From an uncultured Flavobacteriales bacterium (GTDB lineage Bacteria; Bacteroidota; Bacteroidia; Flavobacteriales_E; Vicingaceae): 64,000 bases of DNA. The position numbers and the translations under genes were made by a program. The stretch spans positions 32,854 to 96,853 of the forward strand of contig CAJQON010000040.1 in the NCBI GenBank assembly GCA_905479995.1, written 5' to 3'. Below the pieces are notes generated by a model that was not told where the DNA came from, searched no databases, and saw only the letters and a list, made by a program, of their open reading frames with translations. Below are positions 1 to 8,789 of the stretch, in pieces; positions within the stretch are counted from its first letter, which is position 1; the number at the start of each line of letters is the position of its first letter.

Positions 1-1
1 A

Positions 2-583
2 AAATACCAAGCTGCTTTAATTGTAGATGAAGCACATGCTGTTGGAGTTTTTGGAAATGGAAAAGGATGTTGTGTGGAGTTGGGCATAGAACAAGCTATT
101 TTCGCTAGAGTTATCACTTTTGGAAAAGCCTATGGAGCTCATGGCGCTGCTGTTTTGGGAAGTAATGATTTAAGGGATTACTTGATTAATTTTTCTCGAC
201 CTTTTATTTATACTACCGCATTGCCTTTGCAAAGTATTGTATCTATTAAAAAAGCACATGAATTTTTGCTTAAAAATATAGAAAGAATTGAACAATTAAA
301 ATCGAACATTGAATTTTTCAAATCATCTTTTAATAATTGTCATCCTGAGCTTGTCGAAGGATTAATCATTAACTCACAAAGTCCAATACAATGTTTAATT
401 GTACCTGGAAATAAAGAGGTAAAACAATTGGCCCAAAATATTCAAGAACAAGGATTTGATGTTCGTCCAATATTAAGTCCAACTGTACCAAAAGGGCAAG
501 AGCGTTTAAGAATATGTTTACACAGTTTTAATACTGAGAATGAAATAGGGCAATTGGTTAAATTATTGGAGGAGCAGTCATGA
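2..583 (+). CDS. bioF: 8-amino-7-oxononanoate synthase BioF, 5'-truncated by window edge
   Basis: This is the C-terminal half of a PLP-dependent enzyme that condenses pimeloyl-thioester with alanine in biotin synthesis. The frame is open from base 2, so the start lies outside the window; the internal GTG at 74 is not the start. Visible family motifs are DEAHAVGVFG (PLP-binding Asp and His) and TFGKAYGAHG, whose Lys (codon 125-127) forms the Schiff base, plus the conserved C-terminal stretch VRPILSPTVPKGQERLRI. The stop overlaps the bioD start as ATGA, indicating translational coupling in a bioF-D-A operon. Oddity: residues CHPELVEGL (338-364) are encoded by a dispersed palindromic repeat half-unit and look like an insertion in a surface loop. 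Confidence 0.93.
   Translation, partial: KYQAALIVDEAHAVGVFGNGKGCCVELGIEQAIFARVITFGKAYGAHGAAVLGSNDLRDYLINFSRPFIYTTALPLQSIVSIKKAHEFLLKNIERIEQLKSNIEFFKSSFNNCHPELVEGLIINSQSPIQCLIVPGNKEVKQLAQNIQEQGFDVRPILSPTVPKGQERLRICLHSFNTENEIGQLVKLLEEQS
338..362 (+). repeat. HPELVEG repeat half-unit inside bioF
   Basis: The 25 bases read TGTCATCCTGAGC followed by TTGTCGAAGGAT. This matches the left arm of the intergenic palindrome at 57981-58005 at all but two positions. Here it is in frame and reads C-H-P-E-L-V-E-G. The partner arm is not evident, so only half of the element is present. The sequence shows the match directly; that it arose by insertion is inference. Confidence 0.75.
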
Positions 584-1191
584 AAAAATACTTTGTTACA
601 GGAATAGGAACTGATGTTGGCAAAACAGTAATTTCAGCAATTTTAACAGAAGCACTTGAAGCAGATTACTGGAAACCAATTCAGGCTGGAGATTTAAATC
701 AATCAGATTCAATAACCGTAAAAGGATTGGTTAGTAATGTTAATTCTGTTTTTCATACTGAAGCATATCAATTGACTCAACCTATGTCGCCTCATGCTGC
801 AGCAGAGATTGACAACATTGAAATTGATGTTGCTGCAATTGAATTACCACAGACAAACAACAATTTAATTGTTGAAGGTGCGGGTGGTTTAATGGTTCCA
901 TTAAACGATAAAATGTTAATTATAGATTTAGTTAAAGCCCTAAATATTGAGGTTGTTCTAGTTTCTCAAAACTATTTAGGAAGCATTAATCACACTATTT
1001 TAAGTATAGAAGCATTAAAAAGTAGAGGAATAAAAGTTGCTGGAATTATTTTTAACGGAGCATCAAATAGTGTTTCCGAAAAATACATTTTAGATTATTC
1101 AGGGCTGCCTTGTTTGGGAAGAATAAAACAGCATGATCAAGTTAATAAGCAAGTTATATTGAGTTATAAAAAGGAATTTGAAAACGTATGA
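580..1191 (+). CDS. bioD: Dethiobiotin synthetase
   Basis: Cytoplasmic ATP-dependent enzyme that carboxylates and closes the ureido ring of 7,8-diaminopelargonate to give dethiobiotin. The 203-residue length fits the family. The P-loop GTDVGKT lies at residues 10-16, the substrate-binding Lys is in YWKPIQAG (K32), and the conserved VEGAGGLMVPL segment follows at about 97-107. The ATG overlaps the bioF stop and its own TGA overlaps the bioA ATG, so the three genes form a tightly coupled operon. No anomaly is seen. Confidence 0.96.
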   Translation: MKKYFVTGIGTDVGKTVISAILTEALEADYWKPIQAGDLNQSDSITVKGLVSNVNSVFHTEAYQLTQPMSPHAAAEIDNIEIDVAAIELPQTNNNLIVEGAGGLMVPLNDKMLIIDLVKALNIEVVLVSQNYLGSINHTILSIEALKSRGIKVAGIIFNGASNSVSEKYILDYSGLPCLGRIKQHDQVNKQVILSYKKEFENV

Positions 1192-2462
1192 GTTTAAAAC
1201 AAAAAGATAAGCAGTACATCTGGCATCCTTTCGATCAGATGAAAGGAGCAGAGATAATTCCTATTGTTAAAGGTGAAGGAGCTTTTGTTTATGATGAAGA
1301 TGGAAAGAAATACATAGATGGATTTTCCAGTTGGTGGGTGAACGTTCATGGACATTCACATCCATACATAGCGCAAAAAATTGCCGATCAAGCCAAGGAA
1401 TTAGAGCACGTTGCTTTTGGTGGATTTACACATCCTCAGGCAGTTAAATTGTCTGAACGATTGGTAAACCTTTTACCTCATAATATTGAAAAATTGTTCT
1501 TTTCAGACAATGGTTCTACGGCCAATGAAGTAGCCTTAAAAATGGCTATTCAATACTGGTTTAATCAGGGTGAAAAACGAAATACATTTCTTTCATTAGA
1601 GGGAGATTATCATGGAGACACTTTTGGTAGCATGAGCTTAACTGCTCGTGGTGGCTTTAATGAACCTTTTGAACGGTTTATGTTTGATGTCAATTTTATT
1701 GAGCCACCAACCGAAGAAAATGGAGCAGAAGTGCTAGCAAAAGTGGAAAACTATTTAAAAACTGGAACAGTTGCCGCGTTTATATTTGAGCCAATAGTTC
1801 AGGGCGCAGGAGGAATGCTGATGCATTCTCCAGCAATACTATCTAAAGTGATTGGGCTTTGTCAGCAATATGGGGTTTTAACGATTGCCGATGAGGTTTT
1901 TACTGGATTTGGAAGAACGGGTAAGCTTTTTGCAAGCGATTATTTTGAGCATAAACCCGACATCATGTGCTTGTCTAAAGGATTGACTGGTGGTTTTTTG
2001 CCTTTAGGCATAACTGCTGTGGCGGATAAAGTGTATCAAGCTTTTTATTCTGATGATGCCAAAAACACTTTTTTACATGGACATTCTTATACTGGGAATC
2101 CTATTTCGTGTGCAGCGGCAAATGCTTCTTTAGATTTGTTTGAGCAAGAAAATACCATGCAAAATGTAGCGCACATTACAGAAAAATTAGCTGCTTTTGT
2201 TGCGCAAATTAAAAGGAATAAAAATGTGAGAACTGCTCGAGGTTTTGGTGCTATAGCTGCTGTTGAGATAGAAACCCAAGGAGAAAGCTCGTATTTTAAT
2301 AATGCAGGAAAAGAAGCATATAACTTTTTATTAAGCAAAGGCGTTATTTTAAGGCCGTTGGGAAATGTGCTTGTAATTGTGCCGCCTTATTGTATTTCAG
2401 ATGAAGCTTTAGAGCAAGTATTTGAAAGTGTATTGGAGTATTTTGAAGGAACCAAAAGTTAA
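1188..2462 (+). CDS. bioA: Adenosylmethionine-8-amino-7-oxononanoate aminotransferase
   Basis: Class III PLP aminotransferase that converts KAPA to DAPA, the step between BioF and BioD; the usual amino donor of this family is S-adenosylmethionine. The protein is 424 residues. It begins with the BioA signature YIWHPFDQM and contains GFSSWWVNVHGHSHP; the Schiff-base lysine is K264 in CLSKGLTGG, and IADEVFTGFGRTG holds the PLP-ring Asp. It overlaps bioD by ATGA and ends convergently against the small minus-strand membrane protein gene (4-base overlap). The SAM-specific assignment, rather than the lysine-using BioK type, is from overall resemblance. Confidence 0.95.
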   Translation: MSLKQKDKQYIWHPFDQMKGAEIIPIVKGEGAFVYDEDGKKYIDGFSSWWVNVHGHSHPYIAQKIADQAKELEHVAFGGFTHPQAVKLSERLVNLLPHNIEKLFFSDNGSTANEVALKMAIQYWFNQGEKRNTFLSLEGDYHGDTFGSMSLTARGGFNEPFERFMFDVNFIEPPTEENGAEVLAKVENYLKTGTVAAFIFEPIVQGAGGMLMHSPAILSKVIGLCQQYGVLTIADEVFTGFGRTGKLFASDYFEHKPDIMCLSKGLTGGFLPLGITAVADKVYQAFYSDDAKNTFLHGHSYTGNPISCAAANASLDLFEQENTMQNVAHITEKLAAFVAQIKRNKNVRTARGFGAIAAVEIETQGESSYFNNAGKEAYNFLLSKGVILRPLGNVLVIVPPYCISDEALEQVFESVLEYFEGTKS

Positions 2463-2788
2463 TTTCCCTTACTTTTTTCAATTAGTTCTGTGCTAACTCT
2501 CTTATAGATATTCTCTTTGTCAAATCTATTGATGAATAACTTATAGCACCTAATGTAAGCCATTAAGCTGGAAAGGATAATGCAACATATTGCAGCATAA
2601 ACGGCACACATGGGCCAGTTTGCTATGTCTAGCGTTTTAATTATTTTAAACGATCCAAAAAAAGTAATCAATATAGTAGCAAATAGTTCAAACCAATTAA
2701 AAATTACCTTCACTTTAAATTCTGTGTAGTACTTTTTAAAAAGCTGATTCCTTTCTCTTTGTCCTAATTTTATATTATTTGATTCCAT
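2459..2788 (-). CDS. Small hypothetical membrane protein
   Basis: A 109-residue protein of unrecognised family. A charged N-terminal part (about residues 1-28) is followed by two hydrophobic segments, roughly 29-50 and 59-82, and a charged C-terminal tail, so it is probably a two-helix inner-membrane protein. It starts at an ATG. It is convergent with bioA, overlapping its last 4 bases, and is not obviously in an operon with the M1 peptidase upstream on the same strand (109 bases away). No function can be proposed. Confidence 0.6.
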   Translation of the reverse strand: MESNNIKLGQRERNQLFKKYYTEFKVKVIFNWFELFATILITFFGSFKIIKTLDIANWPMCAVYAAICCIILSSLMAYIRCYKLFINRFDKENIYKRVSTELIEKSKGN

Positions 2789-2897
2789 TCTTATTTTAGC
2801 AGTAGGAATTCGAAGTTAAAAATAATCTTTAGTTATAGTATAAACATCGTACAATAATTATTAACAATTAATAGGTTTTACTAGGCTTGAGGATCTG

Positions 2898-5273
2898 TTA
2901 CTTCACAATAATTTGGTGTGATTCTAGCAACGTCTTATTGTTGGAAATAGTGATAACATAGATTCCGGCTTTCCAATTGGATGAATCAATTTTTTTCTTT
3001 TTATCGAATGTGTCAGAATAGATTAGTTTTCCATCTGTTGAAAAAACAACTAAATCAAAATCCTTTATTCCTTTTTTTACTTTTGGTTGAATCCAAATAA
3101 AAGAATCTGAAGGATTTGGAAAAACGTTAAATTGAGTTTCTTGTTGAAAAGATTCTGTAATACCTACTGTTGATTTTCCAGTAGCAAAGGTGTATTCACC
3201 TAATAGTATAGTATCTAATGTCATCCATCCGAGAGGAAGGTTGGGGATTATGTTGAATTTGGTGTAATTTCTATATTCCGACCAATCCGATTTAGGACTT
3301 TCTCTGTACAATAAAATAACACTATCTGCATTAAGCGGAATAATATCTGTATCTAAATATCCCGCACTGGTTCGTCCATCAAAATTTAATTCCAACTTAG
3401 CTTGAAAACCGTTGGGTAAAATACCATCAATACTCCAATATCTACTAGTAGATATATTGTAGTTATTACTATTGTTTTTGATGGAGTCAGGAGCAACCCA
3501 GTGGTGTTCTATTTGAATCATTGCAGAATCTGTAACAGCATTAACAGTAAGTGAGCGTACCATTGATAAGTCCATATCATTTGTGCTGTATGTTGCAGGT
3601 GTATTAATAATCAAAGTGTTGTCTGTTCGGGCTTGGTTTAAACGATTTCCTTCATTAAGTATTACCACGGTTGGGTTAAAAGGAACACTAACGCTAATTA
3701 AGCTATTTAATCCAGAAACTGTAATAGTATCTTGGTGTTTGTTCCAGTTGTTGTCGTAAAAAGTAACCTCTAAAGGAGTGTTTGTGTGTAATACTGTTGC
3801 GCCCCTTAGTTTCTGTTTAATCTGTATGTCAATGTCAAAATTAGGTCCATTTGGTGTCGCAACAGTAGAGTCAATGTCAAAATGAGAGAAGCCTGGAGCA
3901 AAAACCCAATCCTTAAAAAAGTTAGTCATATTAATACCTGTTGCGCTCGTTAATTCATCTCTAAATTGTATAGAGTTTATACTTTTAAATTGGTAAGTGT
4001 TAATAACGCTTTGTAACCCAACAAAAAATAAGGAGTCACCTAAATAAGCTCTCATGTTGTGGGCAACTACAGCACCTTTTTTGTAAACATGATCGCCATA
4101 AGTGTATTGGTGTGGAATACCAGAAATGGCCCTGTAACCTCCTTCATTAATGTGAGCAAACCTAACCACCTCTTTATGGTTTGTTTTTATAGCATTAAGG
4201 GAAGTGGTGTAATCATAAATGTTTTCTAAAAATAAATGTTCAGAATAAACGGCCATACCTTCATTTATCCACATATCTTCCGCAGTTTCGCATGTAACTA
4301 AGTCTCCCCACCAGTGGTGTGCAAACTCATGAGCCATTAATGTTTCGCTTTGTAAGGTGCCATCTATAGAGCTTGTAGGGTAGGCAATATTGGTGGCATG
4401 TTCCATTGCTCCGCTACCAAAAGGGACTGCAGAAAAGCCAATTTTACTCCATAAGTAAGGTCCGTAAGATTGTTCATATGCATCAAATGCACCGTGTAAG
4501 TTTAAAAAGGAGTTTTTCATGTTGGTAGTATCTGCAGCTTGAGCAACTAGCTCTACGGGTATAATGTTGTTAATACCGTTAAATGTTGTTTTGGCTGTTT
4601 CATAATCTGAAACAGCAACACAGGCTAAGTAGGTAGGAATTTCTTCATTCATTACCCATTTTCTTGTAATCGTATCTCCTGTAATAATGCTTTCACTCAT
4701 TAATAAGCCATTACAATGTGCTTTGTTTCCGCCTCCAGTAATAATGTTGAATTCATAAGTAGATCTTTCCACAAAATTATCAAAACAAGGAAACCAAATT
4801 CTACCATAATTGTGCGGATTTCCTTGAAAACCTACTCCTAAATTAAATGTATAGCCGCTGCTAAAATAAAACCCTCCCCAACCAGATGCATCTTGTATTG
4901 GTGACCCATTGTAATAAACAGTTACTTCAGCTGTGTCTGAAGTGTTTAGTGCTGTTGGGAGTGTTATGGTTATTAGTGGACTGGCATGATTAAAAACGAT
5001 TGGAGTTCCTAATAGGGTGATTGAATCAACAGTTAAGCCTTCTAAATCTAATTTTAAAATAGAGGTGTTATTTATTTTTGGAGTAAACTTAACTTTGCAA
5101 TTGCCGTTAATTAATTGATTTCCAACATTTGTCATGTCTAAATTAATCTCGTAATTTAAAATATCTACCGTGTCACTTCTAGAGTTTAGCGCTTTGTTGG
5201 TGGGTTGTTTTTTTTGACCGTAACTTAAAGAGTAAGAGCTGACAATAAGAATGATGAGAAGAATATTTTTCAT
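2898..5273 (-). CDS. Secreted M1-family metallopeptidase with T9SS sorting domain
   Basis: A 791-residue exported zinc aminopeptidase-like protein. A signal peptide (residues 1-19, ending SYGQ) is followed by the M1 beta-saddle domain. The catalytic domain contains GAMEH, a variant of the family GAMEN exopeptidase motif, and the zinc site HEFAHHW (H315, E316, H319) with the third ligand E338 in INEGMAVYSE. The C terminus is a type A T9SS sorting domain (VFPNPSDSF, DGKLIY, GIYVITI, final IIVK). It is therefore expected at the cell surface or released through T9SS, cutting peptides for nutrition. The gene stands alone. GAMEH in place of GAMEN may change exopeptidase specificity. Confidence 0.93.
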   Translation of the reverse strand: MKNILLIILIVSSYSLSYGQKKQPTNKALNSRSDTVDILNYEINLDMTNVGNQLINGNCKVKFTPKINNTSILKLDLEGLTVDSITLLGTPIVFNHASPLITITLPTALNTSDTAEVTVYYNGSPIQDASGWGGFYFSSGYTFNLGVGFQGNPHNYGRIWFPCFDNFVERSTYEFNIITGGGNKAHCNGLLMSESIITGDTITRKWVMNEEIPTYLACVAVSDYETAKTTFNGINNIIPVELVAQAADTTNMKNSFLNLHGAFDAYEQSYGPYLWSKIGFSAVPFGSGAMEHATNIAYPTSSIDGTLQSETLMAHEFAHHWWGDLVTCETAEDMWINEGMAVYSEHLFLENIYDYTTSLNAIKTNHKEVVRFAHINEGGYRAISGIPHQYTYGDHVYKKGAVVAHNMRAYLGDSLFFVGLQSVINTYQFKSINSIQFRDELTSATGINMTNFFKDWVFAPGFSHFDIDSTVATPNGPNFDIDIQIKQKLRGATVLHTNTPLEVTFYDNNWNKHQDTITVSGLNSLISVSVPFNPTVVILNEGNRLNQARTDNTLIINTPATYSTNDMDLSMVRSLTVNAVTDSAMIQIEHHWVAPDSIKNNSNNYNISTSRYWSIDGILPNGFQAKLELNFDGRTSAGYLDTDIIPLNADSVILLYRESPKSDWSEYRNYTKFNIIPNLPLGWMTLDTILLGEYTFATGKSTVGITESFQQETQFNVFPNPSDSFIWIQPKVKKGIKDFDLVVFSTDGKLIYSDTFDKKKKIDSSNWKAGIYVITISNNKTLLESHQIIVK

Positions 5274-5442
5274 GTTGATGATTTAGGATGGTTAAAGTTA
5301 CTGAAAAGATAATAAGTACCGATAATTGGGTGAAATGTACCATTTTTCTATAATTGTATTCCTAAAGTTGAATTAAGTGCTGTTTGCCATTTTTTTTAAA
5401 TATCTTTACTTCGCTACTACTCACTAATACTATCGTAATCCT

Positions 5443-6978
5443 ATGAAGCCATCTGCGGAGCTATTTCAACTGATTAGATCATTGTCTAAATCTGAAAAAC
5501 GCTACTTCAAACTTTCGTCTTCATTACAGTCTGGAGAAAAAAACTACATGAAACTCTTTGATGCCGTTGAGTTGCAGGATAGTTATGATGAGGATGCGAT
5601 TAAAGAAAAGTTTAAAGGGGAAACATTTATTAAACACCTTCCTTCCGAAAAAAATCACTTATATAGTTTAATTCTTAAAAGCCTAAGAGGGTTTTATTCT
5701 GATAAATCGGCTGCGGCAATTTTACAAGAACAGATTCGTAACATTGAATTGCTATTTAATAAAGCATTGTATAAAGAGTGTGGTAAATTGATACGTAAAG
5801 CTAAGAAAATGGCTTATGATTTTGAGAAATACTACTTTTTATTGGATTTAATTGATTGGGAAAAAACACTTATTGAAGAAGAGTATTTGAGAGGTCAGTT
5901 TGATAAGGATTTAAATAAATTGGTTGAAGAAGAAACAGAATGTTTAGAGAAGCTGCGGAATTTAGCAGAATATCAGATGCTTTATTCTAAAATTAACTAT
6001 GTAATTAGAAGGGGTGGTTATTCTAGAAATGAGGAAGAACAGGTATTGGTAGATGAGATTGCTAATTACCATTTAATTAAAGGAAAAAATACCGCATTGT
6101 CAACCAAAGCGGCTACTGCATGTTATTCTATAAAAGGGCTTTGTGCTATTACTGAACGAAATTTAGATGATTCTTACGTTAACTTTAAAAAGGTGATAAA
6201 AATAATGGAAGATAATCCTATGATTATGAAGGAACTTCCTAAAAGGTATGTTAAAGCATTAAATAATGTGATGTTTGCCTATATGGATTATGAAAGATGG
6301 GATGAATGTTTGGGAATGATTAATAAGCTTAAAGGGTTGATTAAAAAGAGTGGTTTTGAGAGTATGGATGTACAACTCAAAATATTTACATCTTCATATA
6401 GTGCAGAGCTATCTATGTGTATTCATCGTGGAGAATTTGATAGAGCGATGGAATCCGTTATTCCAAATACATTAACTGAACTAAAAAAATATGAAGGAAA
6501 AATAAACACTGAAGAAGAAATGTTGTTTTACTATAATATTTCAACTGCTTATTTTGGAGGAGGAGATTATAAGAGCGCTTTAAAATACATTAACTTGGTT
6601 TTAAACAATAGTGAAACAGGTTTAAGACAAGATGTTTATACTTTTGCTAGATTGTTTAATTTAATTATTCACTATGAGTTGGGGAATTACGATTTACTGG
6701 ATTATACCATTAAATCTACTAAACGATTTGTAGCAAAGAGCCAACGAAACTATAAGTTTGAGACTGAATTTTTAAAGGATTTTAAAAAGTTACTTAAAGT
6801 AAGAAATGTTAGTGATACCAAACAGTTGTTTGTGTCTTTTAAGACTTCGCTTACAAATGTTTTGAAAGATCCTTATGAGCAGGCTGCAGATGAATATTTT
6901 GATTTCTTATCGTGGTTGGATTGTAAAATTGAAGGAAAAACCTACCAAGAAATTATTGTCAAAAAAGTAAGTAAATAA
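5443..6978 (+). CDS. Conserved Bacteroidota protein of unknown function, alpha-helical/TPR-like
   Basis: A 511-residue soluble protein with no signal peptide. The N terminus (FQLIRSLSKSEKRYFKL) followed by a segment rich in helices is a form I recognise as widely conserved in Flavobacteriales but functionally uncharacterised. From about residue 100 onward the sequence shows repeated amphipathic helices with TPR-like spacing (for example YYNISTAYFGGGDYKSALKYI at about 364-384). It is convergent with rlmB, 3 bases apart. A scaffold or regulatory role is possible but is not shown by the sequence. Confidence 0.8.
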   Translation: MKPSAELFQLIRSLSKSEKRYFKLSSSLQSGEKNYMKLFDAVELQDSYDEDAIKEKFKGETFIKHLPSEKNHLYSLILKSLRGFYSDKSAAAILQEQIRNIELLFNKALYKECGKLIRKAKKMAYDFEKYYFLLDLIDWEKTLIEEEYLRGQFDKDLNKLVEEETECLEKLRNLAEYQMLYSKINYVIRRGGYSRNEEEQVLVDEIANYHLIKGKNTALSTKAATACYSIKGLCAITERNLDDSYVNFKKVIKIMEDNPMIMKELPKRYVKALNNVMFAYMDYERWDECLGMINKLKGLIKKSGFESMDVQLKIFTSSYSAELSMCIHRGEFDRAMESVIPNTLTELKKYEGKINTEEEMLFYYNISTAYFGGGDYKSALKYINLVLNNSETGLRQDVYTFARLFNLIIHYELGNYDLLDYTIKSTKRFVAKSQRNYKFETEFLKDFKKLLKVRNVSDTKQLFVSFKTSLTNVLKDPYEQAADEYFDFLSWLDCKIEGKTYQEIIVKKVSK

Positions 6979-6981
6979 TGT

Positions 6982-7719
6982 TTATCTTCTTTGTTTAATA
7001 GCTTCGTAAGCTATTATGCCAGCAGCTACCGAAACATTAAGGGAGCCAATTTCACCAAACAATGGAATTTTACCTTTGGTATCGGCAATTTTTAAAATTT
7101 GATTAGATACGCCTCTTTCTTCGTTTCCCATAACAATTGCAGTAGGGTCGGTATAGTTGGTATCGTAAATAGAATCATCTGTTTTTTCGGTACAAGCCAC
7201 TATTTTTATTCCACTTGCTTGTAAAAACATTACTGCATCGGTAAGGTTGTTTACTTTGCATACTGGAATTTGATTTAGTGCTCCGGCCGAAGTTTTAATA
7301 GCATCACCGTTAATTTGTGCCGATTCTCTTTTAGGAACAATCAAGGCATCAACTCCTGCGCATTCTGCAGTTCGAGCAATTGCACCAAAATTTCTTACAT
7401 CAGTAATTTTATCTAATACCATCAATAAAGGTACCTTTCCAGCCTCAAATAAACCGGGCACTAATGTCTCCATATCGTGCAATTCTATAGGTGAAATCAA
7501 TCCAATAACTCCCTGGTGATTACTAGAGGTCATTTTATTTAACTTCTGAATAGGTACGTGAGAAAAGGGAAGTTTAGCTTTTTTTATAGCATTTCTTAAT
7601 TCAGAAAGTCCAGATCCAGAAATGTCTCTCTGAATATAAAGTTTGTCAATTTCTTTGCCAGCATTAATGGCTTCAATAACCGGTTTAACGCCAAAAATTA
7701 AGTTGTTCTCATTTTCCAT
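6982..7719 (-). CDS. rlmB: TrmH/SpoU-family RNA 2'-O-methyltransferase, probably RlmB (23S rRNA Gm2251)
   Basis: SPOUT-class methyltransferase of 245 residues when started at the ATG giving MENENNLIFG; an upstream in-frame extension to 7755 lacks family resemblance. The N-terminal substrate-binding domain starts with the typical IFGVKPVIEA. The three SPOUT motifs are all present: NFGAIART (110-117) with the catalytic Arg, VMGNEERGVS (196-205) and IGSLNVSVAAGI (224-235). Length and N-terminal domain fit RlmB, which methylates G2251 of 23S rRNA, but the closely related TrmH-type enzymes cannot be fully excluded. It is the last gene of a minus-strand run beginning near 13641. Confidence 0.9.
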   Translation of the reverse strand: MENENNLIFGVKPVIEAINAGKEIDKLYIQRDISGSGLSELRNAIKKAKLPFSHVPIQKLNKMTSSNHQGVIGLISPIELHDMETLVPGLFEAGKVPLLMVLDKITDVRNFGAIARTAECAGVDALIVPKRESAQINGDAIKTSAGALNQIPVCKVNNLTDAVMFLQASGIKIVACTEKTDDSIYDTNYTDPTAIVMGNEERGVSNQILKIADTKGKIPLFGEIGSLNVSVAAGIIAYEAIKQRR

Positions 7720-7777
7720 GGTGCGAAGGTAGGTAAAATGGTTTTTGTTGAGCAAAGCCTAACGAAATTAGTTTAAT

Positions 7778-8740
7778 TTATAGCTCAAATACCTCGTTTG
7801 GTTTGCCCAATCGAAAGCCTTCACTAATTACTTGTTTAGCTTCGGTACTGTTGGTATCTATTACTGGGTTGGTATGGTTGAAGTGTATAAAAACTATTTT
7901 GCTTTTTTCTTGTTTATTTAGTGCTTTAAATGTTTCAAAACTTTCTACAATAAATGGATGAGGAATTTCAGAAATATCCCTATTGTTAATTTCCTTTCCG
8001 CTAAAAAAGGTTGCATCTAAAAAAGCATAGTCCACTTTTTTAATTTCTTCAACGATATCTTTGTCCCACTTTTCCCACTTATCAATATCCGGAATAAATA
8101 AGGCTGTTTTATTTGGACCTTTAATGCTGTACCCAACAGTTTCAGAATATTCATCTCTGTGTGGAACTAAAAAAGGTGTTACTCGAATATGTTCAGAAAG
8201 TTGAATCTCAGTTTCATTTTTCATTTCCTGGAGCGTAATATTGTTTTTGGTAACTAACTGACTCCATGGACCGCTTTCTGAAAGGAATTTTTTCATTCTT
8301 GGCATTGCAAAAACGGGAACGTTTTGCGCATTCATGGCCTCTTTACCTAAATACATTAAGCCGGTATAATGTCCAATGTGGGCATGAGTTAAAAATATAC
8401 CATCGGCAATTTCTTTATCATTATGTCTCGTTAATTTTTTCATTTGCTTAACCATATTAGGACTGGCTTCAAATAAATAGGTGTTGTTGTTGTTGGCATC
8501 AATTAAACCTAATGATGTAACTTCTCTTACCGTTTTTGAGTTATTAAACACGTCTGAGCAACATTCTTTTTTACACCCAATTTGAGGGTATCCTGCATCT
8601 TGAATAGTTCCCAGTATAACCAATGAAGTTTTAGTAATTACAGGTTCTGCTTTTGCTTCTATTGGGGCAGCTTCTTGGTTGGAACAAGAAAAAGTAAGAA
8701 TGCAAATTAATATAGTGAAATATTTTTTCAAGTCATTCAT
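7778..8740 (-). CDS. PqqB-like metallo-beta-lactamase-fold lipoprotein
   Basis: A 320-residue protein with a lipoprotein signal (LTFSC, Cys19), so it is probably membrane anchored. The MBL fold shows LTHAHIGHYTG (H119, H121, H124), a variant of HxHxDH in which the Asp is Gly, then VPHRDEY and FIHFNHTNP as further ligand segments. A Cys-rich segment (GCKKECC, 55-61) follows the first strand. This form resembles PqqB-like hydrolases, but no other pqq gene is nearby and PqqB proper is cytoplasmic, so a PQQ role is unlikely. Its substrate is unknown. It lies between the sulfotransferase and rlmB. Confidence 0.82.
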   Translation of the reverse strand: MNDLKKYFTILICILTFSCSNQEAAPIEAKAEPVITKTSLVILGTIQDAGYPQIGCKKECCSDVFNNSKTVREVTSLGLIDANNNNTYLFEASPNMVKQMKKLTRHNDKEIADGIFLTHAHIGHYTGLMYLGKEAMNAQNVPVFAMPRMKKFLSESGPWSQLVTKNNITLQEMKNETEIQLSEHIRVTPFLVPHRDEYSETVGYSIKGPNKTALFIPDIDKWEKWDKDIVEEIKKVDYAFLDATFFSGKEINNRDISEIPHPFIVESFETFKALNKQEKSKIVFIHFNHTNPVIDTNSTEAKQVISEGFRLGKPNEVFEL

Positions 8741-8789
8741 GTAGCTTGGCTCAAATAAGTTTTATACAGTTTAAGTTTTATTGTGGTAG

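Noticed and set aside
7778..8740. Pyrroloquinoline quinone biosynthesis gene pqqB
   Set aside because: The protein is PqqB-like in sequence but is a lipoprotein, and no pqqA, C, D or E genes are present, so the PQQ role is not claimed.
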